NCBI RefSeq assembly: GCF_026262505.1
Contig: NC_067204.1
Coordinates: 18,764,165 to 18,828,164, forward strand
DNA from: Trichomonas vaginalis G3
Taxonomy: Eukaryota > Parabasalia > Trichomonadida > Trichomonadidae
Direction of reading: 5' to 3'
Length of the DNA stretch: 64,000 nucleotides
This document shows positions 1-10,616 of the stretch, one piece after another; position 1 is the stretch's first letter; every line of letters starts with the position of its first letter. The notes beneath the pieces were generated by a model. That model saw only the letters and a program-made list of their open reading frames with translations, was not told where the DNA came from and searched no databases. The translations under genes and the position numbers were made by a program.

Positions 1-16
1 AATGAAAATGAAAATC

Positions 17-1190
17 AGTGTACAGTTTTATTTTTTTCTCGCTGTGAAACATATTCGGTCATTTTTTTAAAAATTAATTTTTTGTTAGAGATAAGAGCTA
101 AAACTCGGTAAACAACTTCTTTATGTCTAGAAAATTCTATCTTGCCTTTTATTTTTTTCTCGCTATGAAACGTATTCGGTCATTTTTTTAAAAATTAATT
201 TTTTGTTAGAGATAAGAGCTAAAACTCGGTAAACAACTTCTTTATGTCTAGAAAATTCTATCTTGCCTTTTATTTTTTTCTCGCTATGAAACGTATTCGG
301 TCATTTTTTTAAAAATTAATTTTTTGTTAGAGATAAGAGCTAAAACTCGGTAAACAACTTCTTTATGTCTAGAAAATTCTATCTTGCCTTTTATTTTTTT
401 CTCGCTATGAAACGTATTCGGTCATTTTTTTAAAAATTAATTTTTTGTTAGAGATAAGAGCTAAAACTCGGTAAACAACTTCTTTATGTCTAGAAAATTC
501 TATCTTGCCTTTTATTTTTTTCTCGCTATGAAACGTATTCGGTCATTTTTTTAAAAATTAATTTTTTGTTAGAGATAAGAGCTAAAACTTTGCAGACAAC
601 TCCCCCATGTCTAGCAAATTTAACATTCGTCTCCCATTTTTATATATTTGGTTTAGAATGTTCGAAAATGCGTAATATGGTCATTAATATTAATTGAAAA
701 GAACCTTGAATTAATTCAATCTGATCTCACAAAATATTTTAAATTACAAACTTTGTAGTTTGAATAGATAATTAATAGTAAACTCAAATAACTAGTTTAT
801 TTTTGAATAAAAATTATTTGAATTTATTCAATTTTGTGAATTTTCCTTCAAAAATCAAGTTTAAATATCTTATTTGCCATATAATTATAAATACAATGAA
901 ACATATTCGAAATTGAAAAGAATGACTTTTTCTGTTCTTTCAATCGTTCAATTTGAATTTTGCAATATTGTATTTCTCATTAAATAGCTATTAAAAACAA
1001 CAAGCAATTTAACTTACATTCAAATTTATTTGTGTTATATTCAATCTTCTCAAAACTTATAATTTTCGGCTATAGCATGATTATATGCTATATAATATAA
1101 TAAACCTATAATAGTATCATTCTTTCAATTATTTGAAGAGAAAACCGAAAAAATCTATTTTCGGTCTATAACACAAAAACTGTTACACGC
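17..1190 (+). repeat. Left arm of a long inverted repeat (transposon-like copy)
   Basis: The reverse complement of this stretch returns at 10617-11408 with very few differences, apart from the number of 121-bp units. The copy starts with GTGTACAGTTTT and ends near 1190 with AAAACTGTTACAC, an imperfect 12-13 base terminal inverted repeat, so this arm looks like a whole non-autonomous element. The other copy lacks the last bases at its inner end. No protein is visible. The family is not recognised; near identity of the arms suggests recent insertion or gene conversion. Confidence 0.65.
40..640 (+). repeat. 121-bp tandem repeat, five units
   Basis: The block CGCTATGAAACGTATTCGG recurs at 40 (one variant), 161, 282, 403 and 524, an exact 121-base period. 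The inner units are nearly identical and the outermost and innermost ones diverge. The mirror-image arm has only two units (AGCGAG at 11261 and 11382), so the array has changed copy number. The repeats are subterminal within the transposon-like arm. There is no coding potential and no CRISPR-like spacing. Confidence 0.9.
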
Positions 1191-1693
1191 TCTTAAATTT
1201 AATTGTTTTCAATACAAAATGATTCTATCAACCATGGAGTACTTATTTGCAAGAAATGACGAATAACTGATTCAAAAAATATGAGATGATTTCTACATCT
1301 TTGAAATACGATTGAGGAAGTTCATAGCAAGAAAGAACTACTGCACGTAAACGTAATACATGAACTCAATTGTTCCAAAGATTGCTTGTTTCAATTATAT
1401 ATCCAAAACAAGCTAACAATATAAAGATACAGGCCATTATGAATATGCTTAGATTATAAACGAAATAAAAAGCTGGATAATTCACTCTTACAGTAATTTT
1501 TAGTATGCCCGCAAAAAATACCAAAATTTTCATTTTCTACATTGTATTTTAGAGACATGGAGTGATAACACGTGTTGCTCCATGTTGAATCACAATTTAG
1601 TTTATCAATTTTTAACTTACTTATAGTTTAAAAATAATATAGTATAAAATTTTATGTATTTATAAGTTAATCAATAATAAAATATAAAAAAAG
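1191..1693. other. Intergenic, AT-rich
   Basis: No gene is seen. A nested palindrome lies at about 1557-1584 (CATGGAG and CTCCATG around AACACGTGTT). This lies downstream of the 3' end of the importin-like gene. Confidence 0.5.
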
Positions 1694-4600
1694 TTACTGA
1701 ATACGAGCACGGATTCTCTCTATAGATATTGGATCTTCGCCAAACAATTGCATAACAAAAGATTCATCATCCTGAATAAATTGTTTCGCGATTTGAATGA
1801 GTGTTGAGAATGTTGTACTTGAAAGGTTCATTTTTGCGAGTAGTGTATCGCTTAAAGCAATTGTTTGAATAACAACCCTTCTCCACTCTTCGCCTACTAA
1901 TGGATACAAAGCATGAGTTATATGGGAAGAAAGTGTTGAATAGATTAGATCTGAGAAAGAATATTCGTTTTTGACTGGAAGCTTTGATAAAACAAGACCT
2001 AAGAAGTTATTATCGAAATTCTGGCCTTGGATATGAATAAGGGAACAAACAAAAGCAACTGCTGCCATGCATGTCTCCCAATAGAATCTTTCTCCACTGA
2101 ATTCACTCTGCAGAATTTCACTTACAGCAGATAAAACATCCTCATTGATTTTACCAGGGGATTTTTGAAGAATAGAGTTCAAAGCTTTGATAGGGAATGG
2201 CGGCATAGTGAAATCACATAATTCAACAGTTGATAGCATTACCTTTTCAAACTTTGTCTTTGCTATTGATTCTAATTGAACTTTGTTATAACATTCATTC
2301 AAAACACTAACGAAATAAACTTGAACTTCAGGACGAAGGTTTCCAATGTTCTGTGTCAAGTTAAGGATAGCATCCATTGGGAATAATTCAGGATGATTCA
2401 TCAATAAGATCCTGAAGAATTGGCAGACATCTTCATAATTCTCAGTAGTAAATCCACCACCAAGTTTATTATCTTCTTCATCCAAAATCTTTTCATCAGC
2501 ATCTTCATCATCTTCGTCATTAAATGGATGATTTACTGAGAAAACAGAAGCTGCTTTCTGGATGTATAATTGGAGCAATTCTTGGTTCAAGTTATTTTTA
2601 GTTGCTTCATACTTTAGTAACTTCGAAAATACTCTAAACGCTTTTCCTTTAATTTCTGGCAAACATGATTTTTCATCAGAGAAAATATCAAAGTAATTAT
2701 CCAAGAAAGGTGTTGGATCTTCACCAGAAAGGAAAACGTATTCGAGCATTCTTGGTGTGCAATTTAATGCGCATTTAGCAACATCTTCGAATGGAATATC
2801 TGTCATAGAAATTGCAGCATTAAACCATTTCCTTACATCTGTTGTATCTTCTGGATCTTGTTCTACATCTTTGTGTCCTGGAATCAACAAAGGACAGAAC
2901 TTGAAGATGTATCTGATTAAAATATAGCAGTTGGACAAAATGTTTAAGTCTTCTCTTAATGCTGTTGGCATTCCAAGTTCATCGAAAATGAAAATGTCTG
3001 CTGTCAAAATTCCATCAATAAACTGATGAATAATTCTTCTGAATTCAACTAATGTTTCTAACTTAGCTGCGACTAATTTTTGAAGGGAAATCAAGAGAGA
3101 CAATCTAAGTGTTTTATCATCTGTTAACATATAATTGAATAACTGATCCATAATAACCTGTAGAACATCGACATTCGATTGTTCCATGATGGCTTCTCTC
3201 AAATTTGGAGAATTAACTAAAATGTTTGTAAGTAATTCAATGGCATATCCTTTAATGGCAAAATCTTGGTCGTTTGTTGTCATTGCAATTTCAATTGCAA
3301 CAGGAATGAAGTCACCAATAAGTGTTGTAATTTCTCCTTTCGATGAGAAAACTAATTCAGAAAATGCATTTGTTACATCAACAATTTGTGATGGTTTTTC
3401 ATTGAGTAATTTCAAGTACATTTCAACAATAATTTGGTACTTTGAAGATGATATTGTTGTGTTCTCAATGACAGATTGAAGAGTTCTCAATGCTGGAGTA
3501 AGGATTCCATCTTCGTATTCGGAAGAAATGAATGGTAAAACTGTTTCAACAATTGCATCTCCAAGTTCGTTTTGTGTCTCATGTAATAACATTGCAGCAT
3601 CAGCCAATGTAATAAGAACAGCTTCTACAACAAAAGGATCTTGTAGTTCTTGCATAAATTTGATTGGAAGAAGAATTGCGTCCTTCAAATATTTGTTTGT
3701 CTCTGATCCTAAGCTATCTTGAGAATAATAGATCATTGCAAGGGCAGCAACTGCTTGTTCTTTTGAGCTTGGAGTGCCAATAACACTCATAAGAGTTTCG
3801 AAGAAGCTTTGAACACCATTTGATGCAATTGTAGCTGTTGTTGAGGCAATTGAAGTTAAATTATCGTTATCATAGAAGTTTGTTTCCTCAAATGCTGCTG
3901 TTGCGTAATTATAAACAATTTGAAGTAAGGTTTCAAGTGATTCTTCGCAAATTGATGGATTGAATAACAATAATGCATTAATCGGAATGAAAATGTTTTT
4001 ATGCATTTCAGAAGTAAGACCTTCGGTTTCAAGGAAGTCAAGAAGACCTTTTAAGACGTCTTCTGCTTGGTATGGTAAATTATCAATGCTAAGTGCTTTT
4101 TCTAAACTGTCTGAAAGATTTTTGTATATTGGCATAATGGTGTCGTTTGGTTTGATGTATAAATTGAAAAATGCTTCAAAAATACCACCGTAAGGAGATA
4201 AATCAAGTCCAGAAATGTTAAAATAGACAGCAAGCATCTCAGAAGCAGCTCTAATTCTATCAGCATCTCCAGATTCGTATTGCGTTTGAAATACGTTGAT
4301 AATAAAACCTGAATTTTGTTCTGCATCAGTGACAGCCATATGTGGTGAAACAGCATTGATGATTTCAATAGCACAAAGATGCGCTTCCTTTGATGGCTGT
4401 TCAACGAGATTAGATATGACTCCAAAAATCTCTGGCCATGAATCGATTTCTGTCTTAATTATAGGTAATGTCGCATATAAAAACTGAGAAAGAAACTCAT
4501 GTTTTTGATTTGCTGAGATAACACGTAATGAAAGGTTCTTAAATTGTTCTTTCACTTCATCATTTTCTTCAAATGATTCCCAATGTGCCATGAGCATTCT

Positions 4601-4789
4601 CTTGAGCATCGGAACTACCCATTTCTTCACTGATATATCAGTAGACTTCTCTAGGTATTCATAGACTGTTAATAATGATTCCGCAGAACTTTCAAAAGCT
4701 TGAATTTCTTGGAGGTTAGCATCTCTAACATCAGCCTGTGTTGTCGGACTCATCTGAATATCAAAAAAACTCTTTAGTATGTTGGTCAT
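1694..4789 (-). CDS. Importin-beta/karyopherin-like HEAT-repeat protein
   Basis: This 1,031-residue, all-helical protein is built of HEAT-like repeats from end to end. Residues 10-70 resemble the importin-beta N-terminal domain (an aggregating helix pair with ANLQEIQAFESS, then KKWVVPMLKRML). Around residues 755-775 there is an acidic loop (NDEDDEDADEKILDEEDN), as in importin-beta family members such as importin-4/5/7. Length fits the family's usual 900-1,100 residues. By family knowledge it would carry cargo through nuclear pores under Ran control; the cargo cannot be told. The start is the first ATG of the frame and has a good Inr (TCATA) about 25 bases upstream. The gene is intronless. Another HEAT scaffold is the main alternative. 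Confidence 0.6.
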   Translation of the reverse strand: MTNILKSFFDIQMSPTTQADVRDANLQEIQAFESSAESLLTVYEYLEKSTDISVKKWVVPMLKRMLMAHWESFEENDEVKEQFKNLSLRVISANQKHEFLSQFLYATLPIIKTEIDSWPEIFGVISNLVEQPSKEAHLCAIEIINAVSPHMAVTDAEQNSGFIINVFQTQYESGDADRIRAASEMLAVYFNISGLDLSPYGGIFEAFFNLYIKPNDTIMPIYKNLSDSLEKALSIDNLPYQAEDVLKGLLDFLETEGLTSEMHKNIFIPINALLLFNPSICEESLETLLQIVYNYATAAFEETNFYDNDNLTSIASTTATIASNGVQSFFETLMSVIGTPSSKEQAVAALAMIYYSQDSLGSETNKYLKDAILLPIKFMQELQDPFVVEAVLITLADAAMLLHETQNELGDAIVETVLPFISSEYEDGILTPALRTLQSVIENTTISSSKYQIIVEMYLKLLNEKPSQIVDVTNAFSELVFSSKGEITTLIGDFIPVAIEIAMTTNDQDFAIKGYAIELLTNILVNSPNLREAIMEQSNVDVLQVIMDQLFNYMLTDDKTLRLSLLISLQKLVAAKLETLVEFRRIIHQFIDGILTADIFIFDELGMPTALREDLNILSNCYILIRYIFKFCPLLIPGHKDVEQDPEDTTDVRKWFNAAISMTDIPFEDVAKCALNCTPRMLEYVFLSGEDPTPFLDNYFDIFSDEKSCLPEIKGKAFRVFSKLLKYEATKNNLNQELLQLYIQKAASVFSVNHPFNDEDDEDADEKILDEEDNKLGGGFTTENYEDVCQFFRILLMNHPELFPMDAILNLTQNIGNLRPEVQVYFVSVLNECYNKVQLESIAKTKFEKVMLSTVELCDFTMPPFPIKALNSILQKSPGKINEDVLSAVSEILQSEFSGERFYWETCMAAVAFVCSLIHIQGQNFDNNFLGLVLSKLPVKNEYSFSDLIYSTLSSHITHALYPLVGEEWRRVVIQTIALSDTLLAKMNLSSTTFSTLIQIAKQFIQDDESFVMQLFGEDPISIERIRARIQ

Positions 4790-4814
4790 GGTCTCGAAAT
4801 GTACCTTCTTAACG

Positions 4815-4819
4815 TATGA
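4815..4819 (-). promoter_or_regulatory. Initiator (Inr) of the importin-like gene
   Basis: On the minus strand this reads TCATA, matching the trichomonad Inr TCA(C/T)(A/T), about 25 bases before the ATG. It supports the chosen start. Confidence 0.5.
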
Positions 4820-5544
4820 TTTTAAGGAAAATTTTTGCCTAATTGAAATTTAATGCCGGAAAATATATTGTCATCTGTCAACAATTGTAGATTTTGAATT
4901 TCGCGACTAAAAATGTGACACTGAAATCAAGGGTATCAAGAAGCTATCCTAATACATAAAACAGAAATGATAACTCAGGTTGTATATACTACCCAAGTTT
5001 ACAAGGACAAAATAAATGTTGACACATGTTCATACTTCGATGATTTTGAAAATAAATCAAGATTAATTCAGTTACAAAATTAAATTAGTTGATTCCTATC
5101 TGGACCATGCCTATTGTATGAAAACTTCTAAAAGGAGTATAACATATCAGAAATTCTAATTAGCTTGAATAATTCTGCGATCCATATTCATAATTGATAA
5201 AAAAAGTCATTGTGAAAGCATGATATAGCTTACAGATGAATAAATTTATGAGAAGAATCGTGATCTATGTGAGTTGGATATTTGTTCATTAAGTAATATT
5301 TTTCTAGTTTTGAATACTTTTATGAAGAACGGCAAACAATAAGCTTTGGAACATCGCCTTAATGCTATTTCCATTAATACAATAAACTAATCAACTTTGA
5401 GTTTTATGAAGAATTGAGATTTTTGAGAGTTTTCGAAATTTCCAGAATATATTTGGAATCTTTATTGATAGTACAGCAATACATTTCTCTTACATCGAAT
5501 AAAAATTTATCAGTAAAGAGTTATGTCAGATTTTTGAGAGAGAA
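4820..5544. other. Divergent intergenic region
   Basis: About 720 AT-rich bases separate the divergent importin-like gene and the membrane-protein gene. No ORF, repeat or RNA is recognised, and no clear Inr precedes the plus-strand gene. Confidence 0.5.
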
Positions 5545-6075
5545 ATGAAAGCTTATGTTAGAACACTGATTTTCTTTCCAATTATGTTTCTTATCACAAT
5601 GATGTCTTGGCAGACAGTTGCTGGCAAGAATTTCAGACCATATTACATGTATGTCCCAATTTTCAAATTTTTATATGAAAAATTCTCAGGCGTACCACAA
5701 GGTAGAGCACAATATCCACAAGCCCTTAGCATGTTCATCAACACCGAAAACCTAAGAAACCTCGCTATCCCTCCAAAAATGGGTGGTCCAGCAAATCAGA
5801 CAATGTATCTTCTTATTGGCTTTTCATTACTTTTCTCTGTTATACTGATTTTCATTCCAAATAGTGTTTTTCAATTTATTGGATTTTTATATGGAATGAG
5901 TGCTACATTCGGATTTATGCTCTCATGTGCAACGTACCATAATGCAGGATTATTCTCAATGCCATTCCCAACATATTTATACGTTTTATTTACAATTTTA
6001 GGTCTTGCTTCAATTATTGTTGATCCAATCAGATTTATACGTATGTATCTTAAAGACTATCGCAGGATGGAGTAA
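5545..6075 (+). CDS. Small multi-pass membrane protein, unknown function
   Basis: The 176-residue protein is not recognised. It has an N-terminal hydrophobic helix (about residues 5-25), a polar stretch with KNFRPYYMYVPIFKFLYEKF, then three hydrophobic helices (about 88-106, 108-130 and 140-162) and a basic, aromatic tail (RFIRMYLKDYRRME). This suggests a four-helix membrane protein of the endomembrane system, with the first helix possibly a signal anchor. The stop codon runs into TAAATT, in line with the trichomonad habit of a TAAA-type polyadenylation signal at the stop. It is convergent with the calnexin-like gene, 148 bases away. It is an open frame with normal composition and is probably real. 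Confidence 0.65.
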   Translation: MKAYVRTLIFFPIMFLITMMSWQTVAGKNFRPYYMYVPIFKFLYEKFSGVPQGRAQYPQALSMFINTENLRNLAIPPKMGGPANQTMYLLIGFSLLFSVILIFIPNSVFQFIGFLYGMSATFGFMLSCATYHNAGLFSMPFPTYLYVLFTILGLASIIVDPIRFIRMYLKDYRRME

Positions 6076-6223
6076 ATTCGTACACAGTTCTTTAACTTAC
6101 AATTCAATAATTTGAAAATTAAAATTATTTAGTTTTTTTTTGTTTATAAAAAGAAATAAATTGATAACATTGATTATTTTTATTATTAACAAACGATTAT
6201 TAATCAAAAATAAAATAATTTTT

Positions 6224-7534
6224 TCAATGATGGTGATGACGGTGTCCAAACAATGTATTGAGGTCTTCCATTGTATGCTCATCAACTTTCGGATCGTAAT
6301 CCGGTGGATTTCTCTGATATTCCTTTCTGAGCTTGAAATTGTGGAAAAATGTCTCGTTTAGGCCTTCTTCACCTGTTTTCAGAAGCACGTTTTTGAAGGC
6401 CAAACCGCCATCTTGTGTCCACAATTCAAAGCCGATTCCGGTTATTGGAGGCATAAAATGAGGATTACTTGGTTTGTAGTGGTATTTGTTAGGTATACGT
6501 TTTTGTACCCACTTTCCCTTGTAATTTGGATTCTTTATGAGTGGTTTCTTCCATATACCTCTGTAATTTGGATTTTTGATGTAAGAAGGTTCCCAATGAC
6601 CACAACCAACAACTCCTGGGGCGTGGCATTTAGGATTGGGGATTATTGGTGGAATAAACTCGCCAAATAAATTGTCATCCCAATCTTTTGGTTTTGTAGC
6701 GGAAGGATCAGGAATAAATGGTTGTTCGTCAACAAGCCATCCTTCTGGCGGTTGAGTTGATGGATCTTTGATGACTGGTTTTGCATTATCATCCCAATCT
6801 GCTGGTTTGACTGCAGTTTCATCAACAATCATCTCTCGTTCATCCCAATCTTTTGGTTTGATATCGTCTGGGTCAGGAATGATCTCGTGACCGCCAAATG
6901 GAGGTTCGAAATCTGTAAGTAAAGAACCATTGAAATATGGCTCACCATCGTAGAAAATTGTGAATGTTTCGTCAGGTTTGAGCATGAGAGTAAGCAAATG
7001 ATTCAATCCATCTAAGTAAATTGCTGGAGGATTCTTAAGTACGTGTTCTTCGTAAACGCGTGATAATTTGTTCTGGTAAACGAACTTCAGATGTATTTTA
7101 CCTGAAAAGTATTTGAATTCTGGTCCGAAAATTAATGTAGGCGTTGTTTTCTCGGAAAGATTATTTGGATGAAAACCAGAAAACTCGTCATATAGCTTAA
7201 TATAGCCTGATGACAGAGAAAGATATCTTGGGAATCTGTATTCGTATTGTAAAATCACTGTTTTGTTATAATTAATAAGTCTTTGATTAAGATAACGCGA
7301 AAATGCATATTTCTTCTTGCCATCTTTCATAACTAGTGCTCTATCGATCTTGCATGTCTTCGGTTCTGCTAAATCATATATAGCCATTTGTCCATCGAAG
7401 CCTTTTACGGCAGTTCTTGACCAATTCTTAGGATACTCAAGAGTATTGAAAGGTTCAAAGACAAACACACCTGGTGGAAGTTTTGGTGGCTGGCATGGAG
7501 GGATTTTAGCTACAAATAAAGAGAAGAAAATCAT
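6224..7534 (-). CDS. Calnexin/calreticulin-family ER chaperone
   Basis: The 436-residue lectin-chaperone family member would bind monoglucosylated glycoproteins in the ER. The globular domain shows SSGYIKLYDE (about 108-117), LIFGPEF (134-140) and LNHLLTLMLKPDETF (177-191). The P-domain follows: four type-1 repeats of the IPDP-KPKDWDD kind (about 217-292), then type-2 repeats of the IKNPNYKGKW kind (about 313-350). Residues 1-9 (MIFFSLFVA) would be a very short signal peptide. Two oddities stand out. The conserved cysteine near GPEF is missing. The protein also ends in GHRHHHH with neither a membrane helix nor a KDEL-like signal, so it is neither a standard calnexin nor a standard calreticulin. 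An Inr (TCACT) lies just before the ATG. Confidence 0.9.
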   Translation of the reverse strand: MIFFSLFVAKIPPCQPPKLPPGVFVFEPFNTLEYPKNWSRTAVKGFDGQMAIYDLAEPKTCKIDRALVMKDGKKKYAFSRYLNQRLINYNKTVILQYEYRFPRYLSLSSGYIKLYDEFSGFHPNNLSEKTTPTLIFGPEFKYFSGKIHLKFVYQNKLSRVYEEHVLKNPPAIYLDGLNHLLTLMLKPDETFTIFYDGEPYFNGSLLTDFEPPFGGHEIIPDPDDIKPKDWDEREMIVDETAVKPADWDDNAKPVIKDPSTQPPEGWLVDEQPFIPDPSATKPKDWDDNLFGEFIPPIIPNPKCHAPGVVGCGHWEPSYIKNPNYRGIWKKPLIKNPNYKGKWVQKRIPNKYHYKPSNPHFMPPITGIGFELWTQDGGLAFKNVLLKTGEEGLNETFFHNFKLRKEYQRNPPDYDPKVDEHTMEDLNTLFGHRHHHH

Positions 7535-7538
7535 TTTT

Positions 7539-7543
7539 AGTGA
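7539..7543 (-). promoter_or_regulatory. Initiator (Inr) of the calnexin-like gene
   Basis: TCACT on the minus strand, four bases before the ATG, is a perfect match to TCA(C/T)(A/T) at the close spacing usual in trichomonads. It fixes the start. Confidence 0.65.
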
Positions 7544-7862
7544 AATAAAAAAAATTTTCTTCTCGAAGTTTTTATAAGGAAGTGATTATGTAAAGTCTTC
7601 ATTTCATAATTTCCAATCACAACAGTCTTAGTGGTGATAATAGCAAACATTTTCACGATCAATATAACTTGAAATCCCATGGAAATCAAATTCTTGAAAT
7701 TTAGAATACAAAATCTAATCAATCTAATAATAAATTTAGAAGTAACATCAAATGAGGCTTCTTATCATTATAGGATTAGCGATTTTTCTAAACCAAAAAT
7801 CTTTTGTCAGTTTTTTCTCTGAGATAACGTGTTTTTTTTTGATTTTTTCAAGTTTCTAAAAA

Positions 7863-10076
7863 ATGAATGTTAAGCGCTTTCTATCCGATTCATATAGGAG
7901 AAATATTGACCATAAGATCAATACTCTTGTGATGAGTCGGAAATCTACTAAAAACACAAGGGAAGGCGCTCAAACAACTCAAATTTTAAGTCGAACAGCA
8001 CCTTTACCAGCATTACAATCAGCAAGGAAAACAAATTACATATCAGAATCAGATGCAATCGAAATGTATCAAGACAAATGTACAGATATGCATTTAAAGC
8101 AAAATTCAAATGCACAAAAAAGATTTGTTGAACAATTCATGGGCGCAATTCAAGCGAAATCATTAAAATTCTCAGGACTTGGTCTTGGACCAGGTTGTGC
8201 GAATCGTTTAGTTAATATTCTTACAGTAAATCGACAATTTGTATTTTTAGACCTTTCACTCAACAGATTTGGAGATCGCGGTGCTGAAGAGCTCGGACGA
8301 TTCGTTGCTGTCGATCCTAACGTTATATATATCGATTTACGATCTAACGGAATTGATTGTCAAGGAATGAAAGTATTTTTCAGAGGATTACTATTCAATA
8401 ATCACATTACAGATCTTGATTTAAGTGCTATCGATGGAATTGAAAGGAATAAAATCGGAACTCATGGTTGTGAAGAACTTGCAAATGTTCTCATCAAAAA
8501 CAAGACCCTTTCCAATCTTAACATTGCTACATGCGGTATTACAGTTGCGGGATGCAAGTTATTAGGCCCTGCTCTCGCCCAAAACACTTCATTATATAAA
8601 TTAGATCTTACGGCCAACAGATTTGGTGGCGCTGGTGCTCTTGAGCTTTTCAAGCATGAAGACAGTTTCGGATGTTTACACACCCTTATTCTTTCAAGAA
8701 ATGCCATTGATGATACAGCAGCAGAAAAAATTTGTCAGAGACTTTCCAGCTGTAAAACATTGAGAGTTTTAGACTTAAGTGACAATAATCTTGGTACTCC
8801 TTTCATGAGGAACCTTTGTACTGCATTTTCCAATGGTGCAAAACTTCATAATCTCTCTCTTTCGAAGAATGGATTATGGGGAGAATCCGCGGATTTCATC
8901 AAAATTTTGATAACGAATTTCAATGTTCTTCGACATTTCGACATCTCTTCCAATCCGTTTAAAGATGATGGAGGCCAGATAATTGCCGAATCATTGTTAA
9001 AGAACAATTTTCTAAAGAGTTTGAACATGAGTGATACAATGATTGGAGATGAAAGTGCAATTAAGTTTGCACAAGTTATTCAGCATCATCCAGCATTGCA
9101 AAGATTGATGTTGAACTCGAATAACATCACAGATAAAGGTGGTGTTCCTATGGCACAAGCTTTAGCTGAAAACACAACATTGTCTTTCATTGGATTGAGA
9201 AATAATGAATTAAAAGATGATGCAGGAAATGAATTATTAAATGCATTGACAAAAGGAAAAACAGTTGTTGATGTTGATGTTGCGAACAATGATTTCACAT
9301 ATAGATCATACGTACAACTAGCCAAAGCAATTGAAGTCCACAGAAGAGAATTGAACTCAAATGTTTCAGATGCCGCACAAAAACACATCGAATGGCTCAA
9401 AGAAGAAGAAAAGAAATTGTTCCAATGCAGAGCTGATATAAAAGAAGAAGAATTTGCTGTTGAAGACGCACAAGAAGAACATAGACAAAAGGTTGAACAA
9501 CTCGCTGAAACGAAGAAGAGTAAAGAAGCAGAAATTTCTCAACTTGAAGAACAACTTTCGAATTTGAATAATAAATATGATGAAGTTTCCGAAGAAAGAA
9601 GAGAATTAAGTGCAAAATTGGCGGATGAAAAAAGAGTTCTGGAGAAGAGGCAAACAGAAGCAAATGAACAGTATCAGCAGCTAAATACAAAGAAGCAGAC
9701 ATTGCAACAGAGATTGTCAAAGGCTGAACAGAACAGAAAGGAACAACAAAAGCAGAATTTGCAAGAATTGGCTGATTTAAGATCAAAATTGGATTTGGCC
9801 AAACAAGAAATGATGCAGGCAATACAAGAAGTGATGGCTGCAAAGAAAGCAAAGAGCATGACATCAGCTGCTCAGCCCCAACAAGCTCCAGAAAACGCAG
9901 ATGACGCTGTAACAAAGAGAAGTGGTAAATCTTCGAAATCTGGAGTAAGTGGTAAAAGCGGAAAGAAAGGCAAAGGCAAGAAAGCAGCAACAGAGTCAAT
10001 AAAGGAAGTCGCTGAAGTAACAGAAAATAATTCAACTGAATCAAATAATAATAATCCTACTGAAGGAAGTGTATAA
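7863..10076 (+). CDS. Leucine-rich-repeat protein with C-terminal coiled coil
   Basis: The 737-residue protein has three parts. Residues about 95-480 hold ribonuclease-inhibitor-type leucine-rich repeats, for example LDLSLNRFGDRGAEELG and LDLSDNNLGTPF. A long charged coiled coil follows (about 500-650, rich in E, K and Q). The tail is basic and serine/lysine-rich (KSSKSGVSGKSGKKGKGKK). Such proteins are usually cytoskeletal or scaffold proteins; the partner is unknown. The first ATG is used, but a second ATG at 7932 (MSRKSTK) lies about 40 bases behind a TCATA Inr (7890-7894) and may be the true start. The 3' end carries TAATAAATAAA. It is divergent from the calnexin-like gene across 328 bases. 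Confidence 0.85.
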   Translation: MNVKRFLSDSYRRNIDHKINTLVMSRKSTKNTREGAQTTQILSRTAPLPALQSARKTNYISESDAIEMYQDKCTDMHLKQNSNAQKRFVEQFMGAIQAKSLKFSGLGLGPGCANRLVNILTVNRQFVFLDLSLNRFGDRGAEELGRFVAVDPNVIYIDLRSNGIDCQGMKVFFRGLLFNNHITDLDLSAIDGIERNKIGTHGCEELANVLIKNKTLSNLNIATCGITVAGCKLLGPALAQNTSLYKLDLTANRFGGAGALELFKHEDSFGCLHTLILSRNAIDDTAAEKICQRLSSCKTLRVLDLSDNNLGTPFMRNLCTAFSNGAKLHNLSLSKNGLWGESADFIKILITNFNVLRHFDISSNPFKDDGGQIIAESLLKNNFLKSLNMSDTMIGDESAIKFAQVIQHHPALQRLMLNSNNITDKGGVPMAQALAENTTLSFIGLRNNELKDDAGNELLNALTKGKTVVDVDVANNDFTYRSYVQLAKAIEVHRRELNSNVSDAAQKHIEWLKEEEKKLFQCRADIKEEEFAVEDAQEEHRQKVEQLAETKKSKEAEISQLEEQLSNLNNKYDEVSEERRELSAKLADEKRVLEKRQTEANEQYQQLNTKKQTLQQRLSKAEQNRKEQQKQNLQELADLRSKLDLAKQEMMQAIQEVMAAKKAKSMTSAAQPQQAPENADDAVTKRSGKSSKSGVSGKSGKKGKGKKAATESIKEVAEVTENNSTESNNNNPTEGSV

Positions 10077-10616
10077 GATTATAATAAATAAATTTGTTTG
10101 TTTTATAGATACTTACTTAAATTTTTCTAATCTTTAAAAGTGTTTCATGAAATTTTCATGGAACAATTTTATTTTTCTAAAATCGAATAATAACATTACA
10201 TTGTCTTATTGAAATAACGATACAACACAATAATTAGGCAGCAAACATTAATCAGCTCCAAAATTAATTTTTGAAAAAGATATCTTAGTGCAATTTTAAT
10301 GCATATCCTAGTTACTAGCAACCTCATACTCATAAGCAATCTATTTCAAACAGAAATCCTCATATCAAGGTTGGAAAACAGAGAATGTATTTCAAAAACT
10401 ATTTAATTCATTCTTTTGGAAGTATGAATTAGCTTTATATAGTGAATAGAATTGATTCAGATAAAATACTCTTAATTTTGATTATTTCTTCTTAAATTTA
10501 ACATAAAATGGCCATAAACACATTTAATATACAATTCTTTCGTGCGATATCATCATATCAAGCTCCATTTTAATGATAAGCTATATGATTTTTAATATGA
10601 TACTCGAAACGCCATG
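10077..10616. other. Intergenic, AT-rich
   Basis: About 540 bases lie between the LRR gene and the right repeat arm. Nothing is recognised in them. Confidence 0.5.

Noticed and set aside
40-640. 121-bp tandem array as a CRISPR-like locus
   Set aside because: Whole units repeat with no variable spacers, and the array is part of an element copied elsewhere in the window.
9397-10044. 215-aa minus-strand frame inside the LRR gene
   Set aside because: It is antisense to the coiled-coil part, leucine/serine-rich as expected from the complement of K/E/Q codons, with no start signal.
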